DNA of 29,027 bases from CAG-303 sp034172985. GTDB lineage: Bacteria > Bacillota > Clostridia > Lachnospirales > Lachnospiraceae. The notes below the pieces were generated by a model. The model did no database searches. It had not been told where the DNA came from and worked only from the letters and a program-made list of their open reading frames with translations. Below, piece after piece: positions 23,675-29,027 of this stretch. The position numbers and the translations under genes were made by a program. Location: positions 1 through 29,027 of the forward strand of contig JAXFDY010000155.1 of NCBI GenBank assembly GCA_034172985.1. Reading direction: 5' to 3'. How positions within the stretch are numbered: position 1 is the stretch's first letter; each line of letters begins with the position of its first letter.

Positions 23675-24250
23675 TTATTTCAGTCTCATCTGCAAATTCA
23701 AATCTGTCTGGAAACGTCCTCTTAAGGTTGTCGTATATGTCTTTGCATTTGGTTTTTTGATTCCTCTTGCAGTCATACAACTGTGACTTCCCTCGATGAG
23801 CACAGCCACATCTTCCGAACCGGTCACCTCAGAAATAATGTCTGCTATATCTGTTCCTATTCTTTCCTGCAGTTGCAGACGCTTGGATACCATATCCGCA
23901 ATGCGGGCAATTTTACTAAGACCTATGACTTTTCCTGCCGGTACATATGCGACTGTCACTTTCATATCATACATCAATGCCATATGATGTTCGCAATAAC
24001 TGAATATATCAATATCTTTTACGATCACCACATCCTGGCAGCAATTGTCAAATTCTAATTCTTCCTCAAAGGTTTTATTAAACATTTGGGCGATTTCATG
24101 ATTCGTATATCCAATTCCCTCAAAAACTTCCTCATACATTCTTGCTACCCGGTCTGGTGTATCTTTAAGTCCCTCCCGGTCCGGGTTCTCACCCAGAGCG
24201 ATCAGTAAGCCCCGGATATGCTCTTTTACTGCTTCCTTATCTATTGCCAT
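23675..24250 (-). CDS. folE: GTP cyclohydrolase I
   Basis: A 191-residue homo-decameric enzyme that converts GTP to 7,8-dihydroneopterin triphosphate, the shared precursor of folate and queuosine. The zinc ligands are Cys86, His89 (YCEHHM) and Cys158 (SHSCMTARGI). GRFQTDLNLQMRL ends the protein. Placement between queE and queC shows that this copy serves the queuosine branch by supplying QueD, though it may also feed folate. The start ATG follows GGAAAGGAAG. No sign of truncation. Confidence 0.95.
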   Translation of the reverse strand: MAIDKEAVKEHIRGLLIALGENPDREGLKDTPDRVARMYEEVFEGIGYTNHEIAQMFNKTFEEELEFDNCCQDVVIVKDIDIFSYCEHHMALMYDMKVTVAYVPAGKVIGLSKIARIADMVSKRLQLQERIGTDIADIISEVTGSEDVAVLIEGSHSCMTARGIKKPNAKTYTTTLRGRFQTDLNLQMRLK

Positions 24251-24280
24251 GTTACATCTTCCTTTCCATTTTCTGTCCGG

Positions 24281-24946
24281 TTAAACCCCCCGTTCCTGCG
24301 GGTCCCAGATAAACTTATGAAGCTGCAGCTGCAGATTCACATCATTCATATGACGTTCTGCCATAAACGCTACAATCTCTTTCGGCTCTATCTTTCCAAA
24401 CACCGGACTGATATATACGCTGCACTTTTCTGTCAGATGATATTGATCAATGATTTCTTCTGCCTGTTTTAAATCATCTATACTTCCTGCGACGAACTTT
24501 ACTGTATCTTTTTCTTTTAAGTGCCGGAAATTTTCCAGGCACATTTTATCCGTCATATTACTTTCTCCCAGCTTATAATCCATGGTAAATGACGGACCAT
24601 GCTCAATATCTGTATATGGTGCAAGTGGAATACTTCCGTTTGTCTCAATCTCTACTCTCAGCTCCGGATCTTCTGCCAGTCTTTCAAGCAAAACTCTGAC
24701 ATTTAAGGAAAGCAGCGGTTCACCCCCTGTCAGAGTGACATTTTTTACCTTCTGTTCCTTAATATACCGGTAAATTTCTTCCTCTGTCATCCACTCAAAC
24801 TTTGTATCCTGCTGATTTGCCCATGCCGTATCACAATAACTGCAATTCAGATTACAGCCTTTCAGCCGGATAAAGACTGCCAGTTGTCCTGCCCGTCTGC
24901 CTTCTCCGTTTATGCTGACAAATTTTTCAGCCACCTGATATTTCAT
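24281..24946 (-). CDS. queE: 7-carboxy-7-deazaguanine synthase QueE
   Basis: A 221-residue radical SAM enzyme that contracts 6-carboxytetrahydropterin to 7-carboxy-7-deazaguanine. The cluster cysteines are Cys31, Cys35 and Cys38 (GCNLNCSYCDT). TLTGGEPLL is the SAM-binding GGE motif, and INGEGRRAGQLAVFIRL is typical of QueE. The ATG at 24946 is preferred because GGAG lies six bases upstream and it overlaps the queD stop as TGATG; an ATG four codons earlier lacks a good site. Substrate order fits the operon order after queD. Confidence 0.94.
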   Translation of the reverse strand: MKYQVAEKFVSINGEGRRAGQLAVFIRLKGCNLNCSYCDTAWANQQDTKFEWMTEEEIYRYIKEQKVKNVTLTGGEPLLSLNVRVLLERLAEDPELRVEIETNGSIPLAPYTDIEHGPSFTMDYKLGESNMTDKMCLENFRHLKEKDTVKFVAGSIDDLKQAEEIIDQYHLTEKCSVYISPVFGKIEPKEIVAFMAERHMNDVNLQLQLHKFIWDPQERGV

Positions 24947-25398
24947 CACTGACTCCATTTCTCTGTGTACTCTTCACAGTAGCTTGCGCTGTTATTCGGT
25001 GTCTCATATACGGTAGTGGATTTCACTCGATATCCATATTTTTTCATTTTATCATAAAAATATTTTGAAAGATTCTCCGCAGTTGGGCGAAAATCTACTT
25101 CTATAATACGAAATTTTTCTTCTTTTAATGCTTCTAACGTCTTCTCTCTCAGCGTATTCTTCTCTATAATAAATGCATGATCAAGGTATTCCGTCTCGTT
25201 TTTAAGGTCCGACTTCAAAGTAGCAAAATCCACATGCATTCCTCGAAGCTGGGCATCTGTCTCGAGCTGTTCTGTCATCACTTCTACTACCACACGCCAT
25301 CTATGTCCGTGGATATTTCTGCACTTTCCTTCATAATCCGCCAAAAAATGAGCCGAATCAAAACTCTCTTCTGTTTTCAAAATATACATCTGCTTCAT
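24946..25398 (-). CDS. queD: 6-carboxytetrahydropterin synthase QueD
   Basis: A 150-residue T-fold enzyme that converts dihydroneopterin triphosphate to 6-carboxytetrahydropterin. Zinc ligands are His17 (SAHFL), His30 and His32 (IHGH); Cys26 is the catalytic thiol, and LDHAFI supplies the catalytic His/Asp. The ATG at 25398 is chosen since the fold begins there, although the upstream AGAAAGAAG is a weak ribosome binding site. A longer frame to 25491 would read through the leader terminator and is rejected. It is the first gene of the que operon, behind a regulated leader (25443-25538). Confidence 0.93.
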   Translation of the reverse strand: MKQMYILKTEESFDSAHFLADYEGKCRNIHGHRWRVVVEVMTEQLETDAQLRGMHVDFATLKSDLKNETEYLDHAFIIEKNTLREKTLEALKEEKFRIIEVDFRPTAENLSKYFYDKMKKYGYRVKSTTVYETPNNSASYCEEYTEKWSQ

Positions 25399-25442
25399 CT
25401 TCTTTCTTTTATTCCATACAGTCAGGTTACAAATCCTATAAG

Positions 25443-25471
25443 AAAAAAAGCAGCACGGACTACCGTGCTGC
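25443..25471 (-). terminator. Leader terminator of the que operon
   Basis: Minus strand: GCAGCACGG, loop TAGT, CCGTGCTGC, then seven T. A perfect nine-pair GC-rich stem lies about 65 bases after the promoter and 45 bases before queD. It is an attenuator: its position between promoter and first gene means its folding decides expression. Confidence 0.9.
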
Positions 25472-25492
25472 CAATGGTTTGATTCATTCAAC

Positions 25493-25538
25493 AGTCCCGG
25501 TTTTATTTATAGACAGGAAGGTACTAATGAACTGTCTG
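25493..25538 (-). promoter_or_regulatory. Candidate preQ1 riboswitch aptamer in the que leader
   Basis: The RNA starts close to its predicted transcription start with AGACAG (25537-25532), a 15-base loop and CTGTCT (25516-25511), followed by an A-rich tail ATAAATAAAAC. Stem, UUC-starting loop and A-rich tail are the plan of preQ1-I riboswitches. The usual loop-tail pairing is replaced: loop AGTACC (25525-25520) can pair with tail GGGACT (25498-25493), five of six positions. The same tail (25500-25492) can instead pair with the first arm of the terminator (25470-25463), giving an antiterminator. Ligand binding would thus favour termination. Context (que operon) is strong; the exact class is uncertain because loop and tail do not match the standard consensus closely. 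Confidence 0.6.
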
Positions 25539-25545
25539 TTTCCAC

Positions 25546-25573
25546 ATTATAACATGACTTTATGAAAAGTCAA
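25546..25573 (-). promoter_or_regulatory. Sigma-A promoter of the que operon
   Basis: Minus strand: -35 TTGACT (25568-25573), 16-base spacer, perfect -10 TATAAT (25546-25551). The predicted start near 25539 places the aptamer stem at the very 5' end of the RNA. Confidence 0.8.
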
Positions 25574-25589
25574 CTGAAAATATATGGTT

Positions 25590-28500
25590 TTATCTGTTAT
25601 ATGCTTTATGTTTATCCGTTCTTGCATCTTTTACGTTTTGAGATAAAAGCTCTGCTTCCTGGGTATATGCGCTGTATACATCATATTTTGACAATGACTG
25701 ATTATAAAATGTCACTCGCGAGACACTACCCTCAAAGGATTTTGCATAAATATCTCCGCCTACTACAATACTCTGAATATCCACAAGCATAGGAACATTT
25801 TCCATGAATCCTGCAATTTTATCATCAATATAGAAAATACCAATGCGTGTCTGGGCATTATATGTAATGGCATAAAAATGCCAATCGTCATCTATCTGCA
25901 TGGTTGCACCCGTGTCATGCCACACATCCTCATCTTCATTAGACAGTTTAATTCTCATATCCGGCATAAAATCCCCTGCATACGGAATCAGACTCGCAAA
26001 TCCATTCTCAAAATTAAGGAACATAAGACTGCTCCACATTCTTTTATTACTGACTTTGGCCCAGCAGGAGACAGTATAACTGCTGTTCATAAATACTCCT
26101 GTCGGAATATCTAATACATTTGAAGTTTTTGATCCGCCTACCATCAGCAAAGCCTTTTGTCCCTCAAACGGACTGTCTGTGTACTGCTCTTTTTCACCAA
26201 TATAAGTGCCACAGTATTTTCCAGTAGTATCTGCAAGGGTTCCATCTAATGTGAAACATATCACTTTAGACTTAACCTTGATATGTTTGTCCACATATTC
26301 AAAAAACTCTTTGTCTGGAAGCGGTTTTGCATAATAATATCCCTGAATCATATCACATCCGATTACCGTCAGGAACTTGGCCTGTTCTTCCGTCTCCACA
26401 CCTTCGCAAATTACCTGGATATTCAGCTTAGCCGCCATCTCCACTACACATGATATAATAATCTGCTGATTTACGGTCAAATGAGTTCCATCCAGAAAAA
26501 TCTTGTCCAATTTCAAAATATCAATCGGAAGATTATTCAATACATTCAAGGATGAATATCCCGATCCAAAATCGTCCATGGAAATCTTGATTCCCATTTT
26601 TCTCAAATCACGAATCAATCCAAGTGCCCGATCCAGATTTTCGATATAAATGCTCTCTGTCAATTCAAACTCGATATATTCGGCTGAAACCTGATACTTG
26701 TTAAAGAGATACTGAATATATGGAAAAAACTCATCATCATTCAAATGAACTCTGGAAATATTCATCGAAATCGGCACAACAGGTAAATTCTGATCCAGAC
26801 GCTCTTTAATCTGACGGAACACAGTCTCATAAACATAATAATCAATCTCGACAATCATGCCATTTTCTTCAAATCCCGGAATAAACTGATCCGGATAAAC
26901 GAAAGTGCCATCTTCCTTCTGCCATCGCACAAGAGCCTCTCCACCCACGATTTTTCCTGTGCCACTCTCTATCTTCGGCTGATAATATACCTTGATCTCA
27001 TGATTCCTAATGGCTTCCGGCAGTTCCGCATTCAGCTGCATCTGACGAACTACAGATTCCATCATCTCATTATCAAACAGTACAACTGTATTCCGTTCCT
27101 GCTTTTTGGCTTCTTTTCTTGCCATATTTGCATTTGAGACTGCGATTTCCACATCCACTTTAGGATTTTTAATGACAAAAATACCGGTACAAATATTAAT
27201 GTTATTATCCATAAAGGTTTCCTGAAGCTCATGATTTAAGATCTGATTCTGCTTCACAACTTCCTGGTAAATCTGCTCATCAGTAATCCTGCAAGGATAC
27301 TCGGCTGCCATAACGATATTGTCAGAATATACCCTGGCCGCACCAATCAATCCTTTGACATCCCTTGTGGTTCTGACACAAAACTGACGCAACAGCCTGT
27401 TTCCCACATCATAACCGTAAGTCTCATTGATATACTTGAAATGTTTTAAATCACTATACATAATCACAATATATCTGTCCTGGAATCCTTTCCTAACCTG
27501 CTGTTTTAATTTCTTGCAGAAAACATCATATTTCATCAGCCCTGTCAAAGCATCATGATCACTAAGCTGTTCAATTTTCTGTGTGGTATACTGATTATTT
27601 TTGATATTTAACAGATATGCAGAAATAACCTTAGAAAACATCTTTAACGTATTTTTTTCTGATTCTGTAAAGTGTTTTTCCTGATCAAAATAAATATACT
27701 CCAAACAGCCAATAAATTTTCCACCATGAAGCATCGGTATCTCGTAAAATGTCGAAAACGGATAGATGTCATTCTCTAACTCCGGTATCTCAAACGGAAG
27801 ATTTTGACTCCTATAATAGAGATATCCCCTGTTGTCACCAGAGTTCAGAATGGTCTCCCATCCACTGTCGGTATATTGCCATTCAAAATCTACTCTCGGA
27901 GGAAATGTCATATTTTTCAAATATTCATACTCGTAACGAAGTGTTTTCGGCTTATCAACCACTACTTTAATAGATATGGCATCCATATCATAATGCATGG
28001 CTATTTTCCGCATCAGCAGTTTGATGGCACTCCGCTCATGCCTTGTATCTTCCATCAGGCGCAATGCCAGATCAATCAATTCATATCCAAAAGAATCCAG
28101 ACCCTCCGCAATGTTATCCTGAGCATAGGTATGTATTGCTGAAAATTTTCCTTCCAGAATTCTTCCTTCCAGATTCTGTTGTCCGATGAAAGAACTATAT
28201 ATGTCATAGCCGTCTTTTCCGTTCTGCTTTACACTCGTCAGAGTCTGATCCGCAAACGCAAGAATATCCTCCAAAACATTGGACTGTTCCGGATACAATG
28301 CGATTCCGATACTAACAGAAAGATTATAATCCTGATTCTCGCCAATATACACAGAATGTACTTTTCTGCATATTATTTTTGCCTTCTCCTCTACCTCTTC
28401 CACTGTATCATACTGGCAATCGCACACGACGAACTTATCTTCGCCGACTCTTCCTAATACACAGTTCTCCTGAAATACTTCCTTAAGAATCTCCGCAATT

Positions 28501-28748
28501 TCTTTAATGACTTCATCTCCAAACAGCATTCCCTGATTTTCCTGAACATTATGGAAACCATCGATATCCATCATATATATAGCAGCATTTTCTTTTACAT
28601 TCTCCTGTATATATGTTTCTATCATTTTTTTGGAACATGTTCTGTCATAAAAACCGGTTATCCTGTCATGGCCGCTTTCAGGTATGGAATCTTCTATCCG
28701 TTCTACCTTATGCAATTCATGTGTCTTTTTAAATTCCATAACTTTCAC
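25590..28748 (-). CDS. GGDEF-GAF-GGDEF-EAL cyclic-di-GMP protein with C-terminal LamG-like domain
   Basis: A 1052-residue protein. GGDEF-like domain 1 (about 28-187) has RVGEDKFVV instead of GGDEF. A GAF-like region follows (about 195-385), then GGDEF-like domain 2 (about 390-560) with RVYSDNIVM, so both cyclase sites are degenerate. The EAL domain (about 580-820) is intact: EAL at 604-606, NISRVHL, ELTES, DDFGSGYSS (725-733), LKLDKIFL and EGVETEEQ. It should hydrolyse c-di-GMP. Residues about 830-1025 form a LamG/concanavalin-like jellyroll (SYTVSCWAKVSNKRMWSS; DDDWHFYAITYNAQTRIGIF; VVGGDIYAKSFEGSVSRVTF), a fold normally found in secreted carbohydrate-binding proteins. No signal peptide or membrane helix is seen, so it appears cytoplasmic. 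The start is probably GTG at 28748, seven bases after AAGGG; ATG at 28739 is an alternative. GTG at 28787 is too close to the transcription start. Confidence 0.85.
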   Translation of the reverse strand: MKVMEFKKTHELHKVERIEDSIPESGHDRITGFYDRTCSKKMIETYIQENVKENAAIYMMDIDGFHNVQENQGMLFGDEVIKEIAEILKEVFQENCVLGRVGEDKFVVCDCQYDTVEEVEEKAKIICRKVHSVYIGENQDYNLSVSIGIALYPEQSNVLEDILAFADQTLTSVKQNGKDGYDIYSSFIGQQNLEGRILEGKFSAIHTYAQDNIAEGLDSFGYELIDLALRLMEDTRHERSAIKLLMRKIAMHYDMDAISIKVVVDKPKTLRYEYEYLKNMTFPPRVDFEWQYTDSGWETILNSGDNRGYLYYRSQNLPFEIPELENDIYPFSTFYEIPMLHGGKFIGCLEYIYFDQEKHFTESEKNTLKMFSKVISAYLLNIKNNQYTTQKIEQLSDHDALTGLMKYDVFCKKLKQQVRKGFQDRYIVIMYSDLKHFKYINETYGYDVGNRLLRQFCVRTTRDVKGLIGAARVYSDNIVMAAEYPCRITDEQIYQEVVKQNQILNHELQETFMDNNINICTGIFVIKNPKVDVEIAVSNANMARKEAKKQERNTVVLFDNEMMESVVRQMQLNAELPEAIRNHEIKVYYQPKIESGTGKIVGGEALVRWQKEDGTFVYPDQFIPGFEENGMIVEIDYYVYETVFRQIKERLDQNLPVVPISMNISRVHLNDDEFFPYIQYLFNKYQVSAEYIEFELTESIYIENLDRALGLIRDLRKMGIKISMDDFGSGYSSLNVLNNLPIDILKLDKIFLDGTHLTVNQQIIISCVVEMAAKLNIQVICEGVETEEQAKFLTVIGCDMIQGYYYAKPLPDKEFFEYVDKHIKVKSKVICFTLDGTLADTTGKYCGTYIGEKEQYTDSPFEGQKALLMVGGSKTSNVLDIPTGVFMNSSYTVSCWAKVSNKRMWSSLMFLNFENGFASLIPYAGDFMPDMRIKLSNEDEDVWHDTGATMQIDDDWHFYAITYNAQTRIGIFYIDDKIAGFMENVPMLVDIQSIVVGGDIYAKSFEGSVSRVTFYNQSLSKYDVYSAYTQEAELLSQNVKDARTDKHKAYNR

Positions 28749-28801
28749 ACCATTTCCCTTTTTTCGTAATTCAATTAAGCCTATCACGCCATATTTGTTT
28801 C

Positions 28802-28830
28802 ATTATACCATATATATATAATTTTTTCCA
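28802..28830 (-). promoter_or_regulatory. Extended -10 promoter of the EAL-LamG gene
   Basis: Minus strand: perfect -10 TATAAT (28802-28807) preceded by TGG (extended -10), 17-base spacer and -35 TGGAAA (28825-28830). The start near 28795 leaves about 45 bases before the chosen GTG. Confidence 0.65.
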
Positions 28831-28887
28831 TGATTTTTATTATTTTTCACTAAAAAAAGACCTTTATTTTTTAATATCTCTTTCATA

Positions 28888-28909
28888 GAGCGCGAGACGG
28901 GACTCGAAC
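28888..28909 (-). other. Detached tRNA 3' end (attachment-site remnant)
   Basis: Minus strand: GTTCGAGTCCCGTCTCGCGC reads as a T-loop (TTCGAGT), the 3' strand of the T-stem (CCCGT) and the 3' acceptor strand (CTCGCGC) of a tRNA. The bases before it (TCTGTA) cannot form the 5' strand of the T-stem, and no D-arm or anticodon arm follows to the right, so this is not a whole tRNA. Elements that insert into tRNA 3' ends leave such a piece at the end away from the restored tRNA. That puts the element to the right of 28910. Which tRNA it was is not determined. Confidence 0.6.
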
Positions 28910-28926
28910 TACAGAGACCTTTAAAA

Positions 28927-28984
28927 ACCCAGTAAAATCAAGGAGGAAATGCACACTATCTGTCTCTGGGTACCGACTGGGTAC
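28927..28984. repeat. ACTGGGT/CTGGGTAC repeats beside the tRNA fragment
   Basis: CTGGGTAC occurs twice in direct orientation (28966-28973 and 28977-28984, three bases apart), and ACTGGGT occurs once more in the opposite orientation (28927-28933). Short repeats of this kind next to an attachment core can be arm-type sites for a tyrosine recombinase. The remaining 28985-29027 shows only AT-rich sequence, with no gene. Confidence 0.4.
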
Positions 28985-29027
28985 TCCCTATAATTTGATG
29001 TTTCTTATTCTATAATAATATGATATA

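Noticed and set aside
23652..23780. 43-residue N-terminal extension of QueC
   Set aside because: It lies inside folE; QueC proteins begin at the PP-loop segment, and the ATG at 23651 has AGGAG upstream.
25399..25491. 31-residue N-terminal extension of QueD
   Set aside because: It would be translated through the leader terminator hairpin and has no ribosome binding site.
28888..28962. Complete tRNA gene on the minus strand
   Set aside because: Only the T-loop and 3' acceptor strand are present; the sequence to the right cannot fold into the remaining arms.
28949..28993. 14-residue plus-strand frame behind AAGGAGG near the right edge
   Set aside because: The Shine-Dalgarno sequence is only two bases from the ATG and the frame is too short to support as a gene.

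Overview
The window reads as a chromosome segment of a low-GC Gram-positive anaerobe, most likely a Lachnospiraceae-type member of the Clostridia. The support is the gene content and style: MutS2, YhaM, RlmCD-type methyltransferase, DegV, DUF4080-type radical SAM, sigma-A-like promoters, strong GGAGG ribosome binding sites and several TTG/GTG starts. This is inferred from families and style, not from a marker gene. All genes are called from reading frames, motifs and start signals only.

Layout. (1) 1-5073, minus strand: a restriction-modification operon with its own promoter. It encodes a small excisionase-type HTH protein, an adenine-type DNA methyltransferase, a C5-cytosine DNA methyltransferase, an McrB-like AAA+ motor and a LlaJI/McrC-type PD-(D/E)XK nuclease that runs off the left edge. 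(2) 5171-5329: a degenerate 29-bp tandem repeat and the terminator of the next operon. (3) 5361-8938, minus: htrA-like pseudo-protease, yhaM, rlmD. (4) 9060-13644, plus: mutS2 and a two-component system (OmpR-type regulator and histidine kinase). (5) 13647-17014, minus: a 33-aa membrane peptide, a PurM/HypE-like protein, an Lrp-type regulator, an aminotransferase and trmL. (6) 17069-17695, plus: an unrecognised membrane-anchored protein with helical repeats. (7) 17673-22403, minus: DegV, a terminator, M20 peptidase, B12-binding radical SAM protein, DEDDh exonuclease. (8) 22412-25573, minus: a complete preQ1 biosynthesis operon queD-queE-folE-queC-queF. Its leader contains a compact pseudoknot candidate (probably a preQ1 riboswitch) followed by a perfect intrinsic terminator. 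(9) 25590-28830, minus: a very large GGDEF-GAF-GGDEF-EAL protein with a C-terminal LamG-like domain. (10) 28888-29027: a detached tRNA 3' end with short direct repeats, which looks like one end of an integrated element continuing to the right.

How the genes work together. The R-M cassette is a self-contained defence unit whose two methyltransferases modify different bases, as suits an asymmetric target. The que operon makes preQ1 from GTP (FolE, QueD, QueE, QueC, QueF), and its leader can be folded so that a ligand-stabilised pseudoknot hides the strand needed for antitermination. The rest is mostly core housekeeping (rRNA and tRNA methylation, RNA turnover, ribosome rescue or recombination control by MutS2).

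Most worth a second look: the c-di-GMP phosphodiesterase fused to a LamG-like domain with no visible export signal, the HtrA-like protein that has lost its catalytic histidine, the atypical que leader, the mixed-chemistry R-M system, the tRNA-derived attachment-site remnant and the unlisted 33-aa membrane peptide.
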